Shown: positions 1 to 10,633 of the stretch, one piece after another
How the letters are laid out: each line of letters opens with the position of its first letter
Position numbering within the stretch: the stretch's first letter is position 1
Assembly (NCBI GenBank): GCA_963971225.1
Contig: OZ020269.1
Coordinates: 10,749,201-10,813,200 of the forward strand
Length of the DNA: 64,000 nucleotides
Source of the DNA: Melieria omissa
Lineage: Eukaryota; Arthropoda; Insecta; Diptera; Ulidiidae
Reading direction: 5' to 3'
The notes under the pieces: model-generated
Told to the model about the DNA's origin: nothing
What the model saw: only the letters and a program-made list of their open reading frames with translations
Database searches by the model: none
Position numbers and translations under genes: made by a program

Positions 1-179
1 AAAATTTAAAATTTTAATTAACTTTCCCCTGTAGCGAAAGGGTTAACAGGGATTAACGGGTTGGGACGGAGCCAGTCTAGGCAGCAGTCCCCCCTGTGTT
101 GTAATGCCGGTAGGCGAGTGCCACAGGGGTCTAACGCGGGGGGTGGTTTTTATGCGGTAAAAATCCATAATGCTGGTGC

Positions 180-930
180 TGGAGCACTGGTATCTTACGA
201 AGATTTTCCACCTCCGTCAGAAAACAAAAAAACAAAAAAAAGGGGTGCATGGCAGGAGTACACTGCCGCACTCACTAAGTACACAAAGGAAATGTGGAAA
301 GCGAAAATGGCTAATTTCCAATCGTTTTGCTAAGAAATTACTTCCACCCCCCAGGCAGCAATGCATCACAAAGTGCCAGCGAAGGGGGGAATGGAAAATA
401 AGATGGCGCTCAAACTGTCGAATGACAGCTACACGCGTAATGAAGAGCAAAGGGCCCTGAATGCCTTTCAGCACTTCAAATCGCCAGGCCTGGAGGGGAT
501 CCTCCCTGCCTTCCTACAGAAAGGCAGGGGGATCCTACTGGAGCATCTGACTGGCATTATTAGATGCTGTCTAGAAAAAAATTACATTTCCATAAGTTAA
601 ATAAGTGTAGGTAGTTTTGATACCAAACATATGCAAAAGAGACTATATGGAGCCGAAGTTCTTCAGGCCAATTAGTTTAACATCCTTCATCCTTAACATC
701 CTAAATTGAGGGTTAGTGCTGGAATGCATAGAGGCATTATGTATTGAGCATAAAAACCCAGGTCAAGATCCTCTGGGTTTAAGAATACAAAGGATTTCAC
801 GGAAACGAGAAGGCAGACAACCATGCTACAAGTGCGGCAACCACGACCCCTCTGGGACTGAATTCTGTCATTGGACTGAGCAAAAACGCCATAGCAGAGT
901 CACTAAGACTTAAGGAGAGAACCAGCAACT
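180..930 (+). mobile_element. Decayed non-LTR retrotransposon fragment (LOA/R1-like reverse transcriptase)
   Basis: Broken frames give the start of a reverse transcriptase of the kind found in LOA/R1/I LINEs. There is a pre-RT segment (FQSFC, a stop, then EITSTPQAAMHHKV), the motif SPGLEGILPAFLQKG near 482-530, LTGIIRCCLE near 547-580, and, after a frame change, MEPKSFRPISLTSFILNIL near 650-705, which matches the usual K-x-FRPISLTSF-x-LK motif. Stops and frameshifts occur throughout, and no YADD box or 3' end follows. It is a dead 5'/3'-truncated copy; the clade assignment is tentative. Confidence 0.6.
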
Positions 931-982
931 CAGAACTCTGGTCTAACGTCTCGGGTCTTAGGCAGTCGAAATTCTTTATTAA

Positions 983-1234
983 CCCTTATTCTCATACCCA
1001 AACTTACTAACGTCGTTTGGCACCCGGGGTACCCGGGTACCCATTTCATGAAATTTTTAAGTTTTCAATATTTTGTTAATTAAAAAGTGTTTATAAAATT
1101 TTGATATGATTTGTTCGCTTTTCACCTAAATAACGAGGATCCGGAAGGAAAAAAAAAATTTTCATTATTTGTCAGTTTTTTTCATAAAAATACATCTCAG
1201 TGGGCACCCGGGTACCCGGGTATGAGAATAAGGG
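983..1234. mobile_element. TTAA-flanked MITE (piggyBac-type)
   Basis: The element is 252 bp with a perfect 17-bp terminal inverted repeat (CCCTTATTCTCATACCC at 983-999 and its complement at 1218-1234). Both ends are flanked by TTAA (979-982 and 1235-1238), the target duplication of piggyBac-type elements. Just inside each end lie CCCGGGTACCCGGG-like palindromes (about 1023-1043 and 1205-1220). It has no coding capacity. Confidence 0.8.
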
Positions 1235-1238
1235 TTAA

Positions 1239-1830
1239 AGGAAGAGGAGAATGCCTCAAACCACAGAATAAGCAGTAATACTGTTTATTCTGTGCTCAAA
1301 CTCGGGAAGAACAGCTTAACTCTTCAATTCCCAGTGTCACCTGTAGGTGACAGATGCTTAATATTTTTTTCCTACCGCACAGGTTTTTATTTTTAAATTC
1401 AAACACTTGTATAGCAAAGTCAATTAGTAGTACTTGTTTATTTAATTTTCCTCGCAACACTAGCGAAACGTCATTTGTCAAATTTATTCATTTGTTTCAC
1501 GCGTAATTAAAACAGTGCGAGTTTGTATGGTTTCTTTTAATATAAAAATGAGGGTAGCTTAAAACTTTTTATGTATTTTTTTGTCTTATCCAAACGTATT
1601 TAAGCTATTTTATATAAAAAGAAAATTTTCTTTTTCACTATTTTGGACATGGGAATTGAAGGATTAAAAAGGTCACCGATCTTCTAACTGGGCCTGCCGA
1701 CCGAGAAAACATATGCAGTTCTAGTTCTAGCTTGCAGAAAAGAGCTTCGTTCAGAGGTCAGTGGATCTAGGAGATGTTCTCTAACAACTTGTAGGGGGCA
1801 CAATAGTTTCAATGCAATAAACCCCATCAA
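1239..1830. other. Intergenic, no feature recognised
   Basis: AT-rich sequence with short open frames only. I see no coding, RNA or terminal-repeat signal. Confidence 0.5.
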
Positions 1831-2105
1831 ATTCTATTCTGTTCTGTTCTGTTCTGTTCTATTCTATTCTATTCTATTCTATTCTATTCTATTCTATTCT
1901 ATTCTATTCTATTCTATTCTATTCTATTCTATTCTATTCTATTCTATTCTATTCTATTCTATTCTATTCTATTCTATTCTATTCTATTCTATTCTATTCT
2001 ATTCTGTTCTATTCTATTCTATTCTATTCTATTCTATTCTATTCTATTCTATTCTATTCTATTCTATTCTATTCTATTCTATTCTATTCTATTCTATTCT
2101 ATTCT
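1831..2105. repeat. ATTCT pentanucleotide satellite
   Basis: About 55 uninterrupted five-base units (ATTCT), with a few GTTCT variants clustered at the 5' end (about 1841-1858) and one near 2006. It is a pure microsatellite and probably length-polymorphic. Confidence 0.97.
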
Positions 2106-2129
2106 AATATATTTTATGCTTCCTTCTTC

Positions 2130-2485
2130 ATTTGAAAGTATATTGTTTGAATGTGCTTGGTGACATGCGTTCGGTTGGTCCGATTTTCAGTAACTTTCTG
2201 ACTGAATTTGCTTGATGGCGTTTGCTATGTCAACTTTAAGGACGTCAATTGTTGGCGGCTTGTTGTTGTTGCATGTTGGATTTGGACGAAATTACTCCTG
2301 CAAATGTTCAACGTAGAGCCTTCTTGTTGAAACCACATGTTTTCGGTATTCGTATCATAGATTTCGAAAATATTCGGTTCGCAACAATTGCGATTGAGAT
2401 TGTAAAACCTTTTCCACGTACCATGTGTGACAGAGCGTGTAACCGTCAAACCAATAAAGAAACAATCAAATATGGTTGGGCACAC
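2130..2485 (-). pseudogene. Tc1/mariner-family transposase relic
   Basis: Read on the minus strand, the frame contains GTWKRFYNLNRNCCEPNIFE followed by NMWFQQEGST. The latter corresponds to the mariner motif with the second catalytic Asp (WFQQDGAT-HTA); here the Asp is Glu. A frameshifted stretch near 2150 resembles the C-terminal part (V-E-N-R-T-N-R, compare LENWTDR). The N-terminal DNA-binding half and the inverted repeats are absent. This is an inactive fragment. Confidence 0.55.
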
Positions 2486-2563
2486 ACTTTTGTATATTTC
2501 TCTGCCAATCAGTACATCAAAGACTTTTTAAACTACAAGTTTAACACGAAATATCATTTCACA

Positions 2564-3923
2564 TTAGGGTGCGACTACATGTCCAGCGAAAAACACCTCG
2601 CCTCTGTCAATGACCGCAAAGAAAAATGGATGATCAGCAACAAATCTATTCGCAAACAGTTTAGCTGACATCGGTATAATTTTAATTGCTATAAGCAAAG
2701 AATTCACAATGAGAACACAGTAACTCCGACAATTTTCGTCAGCTGTACTCACCCGTAGCGGCTGCTGCCTCCGTGCCCTGTTCGTTGACCTGAATAACGG
2801 CATCATGTGTCGCCGAATTGACGTGCAAGTTGCTATGATCAACTGTCATGCGACTGAAGTCCGCCGCTGAACTGAACGCAGTCTCTATGCCGATCTGAAA
2901 CATAGTTAAACTCGTTTTCGAATACAAATTTGGAGATCAAAGTGAAATTCGCCATTTTTAATATGTTAGCTACGCACTTGTTCGAGCAGCTCATTGAGTT
3001 CCGTGTGGTATTCTATCTTAAATTTGGGCAGGACCACCTCCACTGAGACAGTTTCCAACCGAACTTCAATGTCGGACAGTTCTATGTGCTGCAGCTTGTT
3101 TTCCAATGCCTCCAGTCCGTCAACTCTATTAGGGAGTATGACCAGCATTTGGACTGAAGACTGATTGTAGGGCAACAGCAACCCAGTTGCGTCCAAGTCA
3201 TCCAATTTCCCATACTTAAAACCCGATTCATCGTTCATCATCATTTCCACATCCACTGTATCCTTTTGGTTAAGGTGGAATTTCCCGCTGCCTGCGGTTT
3301 CGAAGGCATGCAGCCACTCACCCTTGAAGTAGATGGAATTTACTAATACTGCTGCTGTTTGATCGTCCAAGCTGCTCGGTTCGATAACTTGTTCGATTTT
3401 GTGGTTCGTCTTCTGGTCCACCCATGCGTTGATGCGTCGTGCGGCGGCTTCATTGTCGCCAAAGTTCACAGCCTCGGAGACCGCTCCCAAAGACCGTGTG
3501 GCCTCTTGCTTGAATTTCGGTGCGAGCTCATATCGGTGATTCACAAAGATCCCAGTCGCAATTTCCAAAGTGGGACCACCGGATTGAAGTTGCCTGTTGT
3601 CTTGCGCATCCCTTATGTGGACAGTGAGTGGAACAAAAAGAGCAATTTCAAGTTCCTCAGCTGTCTTACCGCCGGCACCCAAAAACAGTAGAAACAAGCT
3701 ATCTCGAATGGATGCGGGCGAAATGACAAAGTTCTTCTTCGCGGATTGCAGAGCAACGTTGTGCAATAAACGACGAGACGATTCCTGTGCAAAGCCACTG
3801 GTTGAGTAGAGGACCACGGCGAGCAGCGGCAGGACGAAAGACACCGCTGAATCGGAAAGCGAAAACGATCAATGAACACAATTTCATCTTGTTAGTTTAT
3901 AACTGAGAGAACTTACTTTTCAT
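2564..3923 (-). CDS. Secreted serpin (serine protease inhibitor), four exons
   Basis: Coding exons are 3923-3917, 3846-2978, 2894-2753 and 2688-2564, with GT-AG introns and consistent phases, giving 380 residues (serpins are usually 370-400). The first exon supplies only Met-Lys and one base. Joined to exon 2 it reads MKTVSFVLPLLAVVLYSTSGFAQ, a clear signal peptide, so the product is secreted. Serpin hallmarks are NFVISPASIRDSLFLLFLGA (helix B), FVNHRYELAPKFK, VLVNSIYFKGEWLHAF, and the C-terminal ADHPFFFAV and GEVFFAGHVVAP. The hinge EQGTEAAAAT (residues 330-339) is that of an inhibitory serpin. Counting from P17 Glu330, P1-P1' is Met346-Ser347. The segment after helix C is somewhat short for the family. 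Inhibition of an elastase- or chymotrypsin-like protease in haemolymph or gut is an inference. The orthologue is not identified. Confidence 0.93.
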
Positions 3924-4133
3924 AGTTGATAGTTGACTTGACATTCCAACACTAAATTCGCCGGACAATTGTCTGCTACTTGCGGACTGATGTGCTTTTA
4001 AAGCAAACGGCTTTCATCACAGTTCCAATTCAAGCATGTGGAACACTTGTGATTAGTCACAGTTATTACCGATTCTACCGATAATGTATATACTATATAC
4101 TATTAAAAACTGTAGATATGAATTATATTACTA

Positions 4134-4373
4134 CAGTGGTGTCGGGATATAGTGAACTAATTATTGCAAGGCCTGTTCACTGTATTGAGGTTGTTCACTA
4201 TATCAAGGTCAACATTTTTGTTCAAAAACTCGTTTTATTTGCTCAAAAAACACTTTTTGTTTTTTGCTTGAAAATTGTTTTCCATATTAAGAGGCTCGAT
4301 GCGAGATTTGGGTGTTCACTATATCGAGGTGTTCACTATATAGGGGGTTCACTATACCCATACACATATACGT
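4134..4373. mobile_element. pogo-type MITE, copy 1 (degenerate)
   Basis: Begins after TA with CAGTGGTGTCGGGATATAGTG and contains GTTCACTATAT-like direct and inverted motifs. The right end (GTTCACTATACCCATACAC) is a decayed version of the intact end seen at 47855-47879. It belongs to the same family as the copies at 27255 and 47150. Confidence 0.65.
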
Positions 4374-4855
4374 ACATACTAGTTAGAATGAGTTTGCGTA
4401 CAAGGAGTACATACCATAGTTTTGTCATATGAAAAAAATTACTTCAAGTGATTTTTCATAAACAAAATATGTTTTTATTTCTTTCATAAACAAAGTACTT
4501 TTATTCTATTAATTAAAAAATAGCAAACAAAATTTCTTTGACTGTGTTTTGTCCAAAAATGTACACAGAATACCCATATCTGGGGTTAAAATTAATCTAA
4601 ATGTAATTTTTTTTAACTACGAAAACCTTGTTGAGTAGTGTATGCATACATATGTATATGCGAACCAGGAGACTTCCTCACTCCGTTGCATGCACATTTG
4701 AATTCTTCAGTTTTTTTTATTTGTTAAGGTTTACAAGAAACAAAGCTAAAAATTCTGTATTTATTATTTCAGAAGCTGAATCTAGCTATAAAACAGTTTT
4801 AATTTATTTTTTCTTATCAAAGATGAATCAATGTTGTTTAGAAACAACTAAATAT
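4374..4855. other. Intergenic, no feature recognised
   Basis: AT-rich, with CATACATATGTATATG-type simple sequence. No coding signal. Confidence 0.4.
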
Positions 4856-5107
4856 CTACCAAATTCTTATGTAATCGAAAGCATTCGATTGCCATTTCGT
4901 TTCTGGGCAGCACAGATCATCGATTTGTAGATCAACAACAAAAAATTCAAATTTTATAAATAAAATCAGTTGTATATTTTGAAATCGTGTCAAGTATAAT
5001 GCGCCATCTACCTCCGGCATCACTACTCCGCTTCTGACTTCAATCTTGCGATTTTCGCGCAACATTGACATCGCCATCGGCGTAAAAACTCGAACAATTA
5101 GTTTCAT
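4856..5107 (-). other. Possible first coding exon downstream of a promoter-like region (unsupported)
   Basis: An 83-codon frame starts MKLIVRVFTPMAMSMLREN after a relatively GC-rich stretch (about 5110-5250) whose minus strand reads TGAGTCAGTTGG, an initiator-like motif. A possible donor (GAG|GTAGAT) follows the codons VVMPE. No homology is recognised and no downstream exon is found before the serpin gene on the same strand. It may be chance. Confidence 0.2.
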
Positions 5108-5381
5108 GATTTATTGAATGAAATCGCACGCTTTACGCTCGTTCGCCGCGTGCTCCGCGCACCAACTGACTCATCCGTTGTCCAAGCGGACGTTTGGTTG
5201 CAAACTGCGCCGTCAAACGGTCATTACACGCTGCTGCTGTTGTTGTGCTGCTGTGCATAGTGTTGTGGTGTGTTGAGGCTGCGACTTGATAGACGTTGAC
5301 GCATTATCGCCGTTGCCACTTGCACTCTTTGCAAGCGTGCTGGCCAGTCATAGATTTAATAGTGGTTGTAAATACTGGGTG

Positions 5382-5563
5382 CTGATGGAGCCGTCGGCGG
5401 AGCGGAGCGTTTTCCAATAACGAGGCGGATGGTTTTCGGTTTGGCGGTGCGCTTTATTTCACTACTAACCAACTGATGGAGCCGTCGGCGGAGCGGAGCG
5501 TTTTCCAATAACGAGGCGGATGGTTTTCGGTTTGGCGGTGCGCTTTATTTCACTACTAACCAC
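5382..5563. repeat. 91-bp perfect tandem duplication
   Basis: The segment starting CTGATGGAGCCGTCGGCGGA is present twice in direct tandem (5382-5472 and 5473-5563) with essentially no divergence. It is GC-richer than its surroundings (GGAGCGGAGCG). This is a recent duplication in non-coding, promoter-like DNA. Confidence 0.95.
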
Positions 5564-7750
5564 ACCAAGTACAATTCATCGCCTGAAAGAACAATGGTCG
5601 TTTAATTGTAATGTAACGGAACATACGACAATCGTTTTTTGCGGCGACGAATAGTTAACAACATTGGACAACACAAGCGGCCGGAGCCGTTGAGCTGGAA
5701 GCGTGAAACATAAGTAAGTATGTAGCTACATAGGGGAACTGAAAGGGATGGAATTGTAATAGTGCAGGATCCACAGAACACTGCACAACACATTAAGCCA
5801 ATGGTTGGGCTTGTTGTTGTTGTTGTTCGTGCACGGAATGTCCATTTTGTTTGCAATTCAGCGAAGCAATTGAAGCCTTGATTTTTTAGTTTTTCGTTGA
5901 GCAAAATTAAAAAAAAAACTACGATTACACTATGCAACAATAATTTGTTTGCAATTTGCATTTTCATAGCGCCGCAGTAAAACATTTGCTGCCAAGGCTG
6001 CACAAAAGTTGATTGCGTAATGTTACAATTGGCAGTGCGCCTGCGCCTTGAACGCGATTTAATTGTGCGCTGCGACGTCGATGAGGTAATATTTAAGAGC
6101 ACAAATACATACATACATATATATAAGCAAAAGAACGACATTCCAAGGCTTATCATATTCTACTGTGCTGCGTCATTAAGCAGCAAATGATGCCAAATGG
6201 CGTATACAGGTTTACGTATGTACACAAGTATATGTACATACATATGTACAATATAGTATACATATGTATCTATGGATCCAGTACCAAAAATTGTTTAATC
6301 GTAGATCGAACTTTGTATCAAAAATGATACATTTGATTTTTTGTTTCATTATAACTTCTTTCAGGATATAATTAATTGAACCGCTCCTTGTGACTTTGTT
6401 TGTGTTGGGTAATCCCAGCTTTTTTAAAAGCATCTTTCACACTTTTGTAAGAAAAAAGGCGTGAGAAAATTGAAAAGTTTATAATTCTCTCCTGTGTATC
6501 ACTTTTGATACATATGGCATTTCGAACATTTCTATGCCATGGTTAATGTTATTTGCGTTCTGTTTCTTCATATGGCATGTGAAATTATTTGCTGATAGAC
6601 GTGTAAAAACGGAATATATGGAATATATCGATTTATGTGTAATTTTGTGGATTGTTGACGTAATGTAGCGTCCACGATTTTTGACGTTGGAAGAACTAGT
6701 AAACGACGCACAGTGGCTGATTCTGCCGACGTAGGTTGCAAAAGTCGTTTTTTTCATGTTCGATTTGGGGCAAACTGTTATACTTGTCCGATAGATAAAT
6801 GCTTGGACCTAAGAAATCCGAAAACCTTAACTAAATTGGACAAATAGTTTTGCTTGTAGAGCCCGTCAAAGTTGAGCAATTTTTAGAGTGCGAAATAATA
6901 TGAGCAATTTGCACTCTTTCGGCAAAGCTGAAGTTTTAAAATACGGAAAGGAGCAAATTAATTGAAACTTTTTGCATCAGCATCGTAAAAGAAGGCATTT
7001 GTAGTAAATAATTAAATATAGAAAAAAAGTTGGTTGTTGTTGTTGTCTTTTCATAGGCACTCACTTGAAGCACTGTTTTTATCACACTTTTTGAACTTTC
7101 GATAGACTTTCAAAAAAAGGCCATACTTGCCACGGTTCCGTCTTTGGGAAAATTGTTCACTAGTCTTCTGTGAGTTCTGCCATGAAGAGATCGGGTGCCC
7201 GATTTTTCCCGACTGGATTTTACAGCGATTTTTCTGTGGCCACCTCGCGCAATTTTGTGCTTTCGGGTGCGTGCGTTCGAACAAGTTCGTCAAGATTTTG
7301 ATAGTTAATCAATTACACGCGATTATAATCGTTACCAGGGCATGTAAATTTGGATTTTGGCTTCATTTAAGATGTGATACAAGCTTGCAACTCCATATTA
7401 AGTCGACTTTTTTTTTGGCGTATATTGCTGTAAGCTCGAAGTAAAGAGTACTTTTGCTGGATGCGCAGTTCGCACGTACGAAAAACAAGTTGGCTTTCAT
7501 TTCCGGCAATCAGCTATCATGTATCCTTTGCTTTTGTTTTTAACAAAATACTAACACTGTGTCTGTCATACAATTTTTTTTTTAAGTTGAGCAAAACTCA
7601 GTCAGTCGCCATTAAAACAAAAACAAAAAGCAGACTTATCTATGTGTAAAAACCTAAGAACTGCAGGTACCTGCTATTACTAGAAGCTTAGTGCCTGCTT
7701 TTTGAATGTAAGTAAAGTTAGTTTCGAATTTAATTTAAACTAAACATTAC
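5564..7750. other. Intergenic, no gene recognised
   Basis: Mostly AT-rich, with TG-trinucleotide runs and CATACATATGTA simple repeats near 6100-6260. A 184-codon minus-strand frame at 5602-6156 has no recognisable domain and is rich in low-complexity residues, so it is not called as a gene. Confidence 0.4.
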
Positions 7751-7759
7751 TTCAACTCC

Positions 7760-8372
7760 GCCACTACAACTAAACCGAAGAAGACAAAGGAGCAGTTCGT
7801 TCTGGTTACGTCGAATTGGTTACGTCGAAGGAAGTTTGCCTGCAGCCAAAACATCTACGACTAAAGAGAAGATATCCAGGACTTATCTATCAAGTTAAAA
7901 TGGATTGCGGAAAATCGTACCAAATTCAATTTTGTCCAGAGTAATGAGGAGTGGTTAGAAAAAATAATATACTTCAATGCAAGAGATGCATATAGCATAA
8001 GCGATGACCAACCATCGACATCAAAGGCGGCAAAAGGAAGGCCGAAAAAGTCAACTCAGGACTGTGCGTCATTCACTAAAAAAAAGGAAGCTTATGGAGG
8101 CAACGGGAAAAATAACTTCCACCCACTTTTCAGAAGCTTTGACCATAAAATATAATAAGAATCAGGAGAAAATGAAAGGCGTTATAGTGAAAGCAGTTTT
8201 ACCAGCAAGCCCGGGTCGCGTTAAAAGAATAAAAGACAGTATTCCCACCCCACCCAATATGCTACCGATCAACTATAGTCCTAATGAAGCTTTAGCATTG
8301 TTTTTGAACTTAGGATTGTCCAAAGAAAAATTTACTTTTTGTACATTTTTCAAATTCTGGTTCTCATTTTGA
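7760..8372 (+). pseudogene. Unrecognised frameshifted ORF relic, possibly transposon-derived
   Basis: A frame near 7885-8090 reads KFNFVQSNEEWLEKIIYFN and then DDQPSTSKAAKGRPKKS. It shifts into the 122-codon frame at 8004-8372, which contains KLMEATGKITSTHFSEAL. A PSTS-rich linker with a basic GRPKK patch is common in insect transposon proteins, but I do not recognise the family. Multiple stops and frame changes make it non-functional. Confidence 0.25.
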
Positions 8373-8699
8373 AAGCAAAATTTGTGAATTTTTATCTTTA
8401 AATTTGACTCTTTCAGCTTATTTCTTAAATTTCTTATTTCATTTCATCTTTTTTTAATGCATTTTCATTAATTTTGCAACTAAAATGTATCATTGTTGCT
8501 CGCATTATTCTTATTTACAGTAAGCCGAACTTTGACGAAGTATTACGTAGCACCCTGTATCTCGATTGAGTTTATTTTTGAGAATACAATAGCCTGATGA
8601 ATTTCTAATGAACAGCAAAAAAAAGTTTCCAATTATCTCTATTCGTTCAGGAGTTATTAATTTTGCAACCTGAAATGACAAATTGAGCCACTGTGCGAC

Positions 8700-10340
8700 G
8701 TCTTGGATATCAGTTCACAGCATAAATTCGAAAATGAAGACATTTCCAATGGGGACATTGAAATAGACAATGAAAGTGACTAATCTGAGCCGGATACGAA
8801 TATTGGCAGTAACCCTGGTGTTAACTCGGAAGACGGCAATATTTGGAACGACAAACCATACACTAGTAGACGGTTGAGGAAGAAAAATGTCACAAATTTG
8901 CGCCCATTTCTAATCTTTGGGATGAATGGGTTGAGCTACTTTCAATATTCTGCAATCCTCACGATTCCGTGACCTCTGATGCAAAATGACTGGTATTTCA
9001 TGGCCGCTGCAAATTCCTGCCGTACATTCTCTCTAAACCCGAAAGATATGGCTTATTGTTGATTCAAATACGTGCTATGTATGGAAAATACAGCGCAATG
9101 CATCAAGAGCCTAATATTGTTAACAATTCAAAGATATTGCTGGAAATTATTTTTTTTTACAACACAACGAAAAGAGGTGTTAATACAGTTGGAAACAGAC
9201 CAAAAAGAATCAGAACGTACGCGATTCTTGCATGAGCTTTCAATTCCGTTGGCTACACCTTATATCCAGAACAGACAGCAACTTTCAAGAAACGACGCAT
9301 CTAAGGAGTTTCTTTCGAAACTTTTACATTACAATTTTTCCAACTCTGAAAATAATGAGACTGGGCTTGCGTAACAATTAACAACCGAAAAAAACATCCA
9401 AGAAGAACCGAGCAAGGTGTCCTACTTTCTATCAAGGAAAGCGATGCTGATGTTTTAAGTATTTTCCTAAAAATCAATTTACTATCTATTAGAGATTTAA
9501 TATAGAAAGAAAACTTTTTCCAGATAACTTTTAAAACCGATTTTTGAACACTACCCCTTTGTTCTATACGAAGGTACCCGGGTGCCTTCATACAAAATAC
9601 AGTAAAACGATACAGTTTCAACGTGAAATTACTCGTTCATATTCGAGTCAAACCAAGTTTACTCAAACAAGTAGTGGACCAATTTTAAAATTTGCACTCA
9701 GAGTTGTCTTTAAAGATAAGTTAAATTAATGACATCCGATCGTAGTCATCGACTTAAGACGCGTGTTACTCCAAGATTTTTTTTCTTTGAAAAGAGAGGC
9801 TTGCTCTGGAAGACTAGCTAATTTTCAACGTAAGACAATAGTAGCAAAAGCACAAATTTTGATTTAAAGCTTTCAAGTTTAAACCCTGTGGCCGCAATGC
9901 TGCAGCCTTTTTGCCATTTTGCAGCCACCTTTTGACTTCTGAAGTACTTGCGGAATACCTATTCGCAAATAATCTCTCTTTAGTGTTAAAAATTGATCCT
10001 CGACCCCTAAAGTCATCGATATTCGGTTTCATAGCGACAAATTCTTTGGAGTTGTACTTTCCAAAGAGCTATGAAGCTGGGTGGTTTATTCAACTAAGCG
10101 CCATGGTAAAGCAGTCTTAGGCGACAACCCAAACTCATTTGTATTTACGATAGTACAAAAATTGATAGACGTTACGGCTCAATGGTTGACCCATTTCATT
10201 ACTAATCATGGAACGAAAAGGTGGCCAGTGGTAGCTAATATGCTAAATTTTTGCAGCTTGATACCATTTATTATTCGCAGTAACCATAGATACCACAAAA
10301 AGCCAGACGCCGTGGAGAATATCTTGAGAAGGTAACGTAA
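8700..10340 (+). pseudogene. Decayed piggyBac-family transposase
   Basis: Pieces of a piggyBac transposase lie in order but in several frames. An acidic N-terminal-like stretch lies near 8700-8850. VFHGRCKFLPYILSKPERYG at about 8998-9053 corresponds to the family's F-R-G-R-C-x-F-x-x-Y-I-P-S-K-P motif. YNTTKRGVNTV near 9160 corresponds to YN-STKGGVDTVD. A rearranged second segment holds LAEYLFANNLSLV (about 9950-9985), FGFIATNSLELYFPKS (about 10023-10070) and GTKRWPVVANMLNF (about 10211-10252). The order suggests two overlapping or rearranged copies. Stops throughout show it is inactive. Confidence 0.6.
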
Positions 10341-10473
10341 GGGGGATTCGTGGTTCAAAACCCCCTAAATATCTGGTACCAACAAAAATTATGGGTGACG
10401 CATTGATTTCAAATGGTATTGGGATCAAAAGTTGTATGCAGCAAGCCTCTTAAAATGAAGTCTTGTGTGCGCC

Positions 10474-10625
10474 CAGGCGCAGATTCAGAAAAATATTTCG
10501 GGGGGTTTCAAAAAGTAATTCTTTAATATTTGTAAAATGCCTTTTAATTTGTATATAGTTTTATAGGCGATCCAAGTATTTCGGGGGGGTTTCAACCCCC
10601 AAAACACCCCCTGAATCCGCCACTG
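10474..10625. mobile_element. hAT-type MITE with perfect 8-bp target duplication
   Basis: A 152-bp element running from CAGGCGCAGATTCAG to CTGAATCCGCCACTG, flanked by the direct repeat TGTGCGCC (10466-10473 and 10626-10633). The imperfect inverted ends (CAG-GCG-ATTCAG) and the 8-bp duplication are diagnostic of hAT elements. The interior has runs of G and C (GGGGGGTTTC). Confidence 0.8.
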
Positions 10626-10633
10626 TGTGCGCC

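Noticed and set aside
5602..6156. 184-codon minus-strand ORF as a gene
   Set aside because: Low-complexity Ser/Thr/Arg/Cys composition, no domain and no splice context; likely chance.
9571..9590. GGTACCCGGGTGCC resembling the palindromes of the 983-1234 MITE
   Set aside because: No accompanying inverted ends or TTAA flanks, so it is not treated as another copy.
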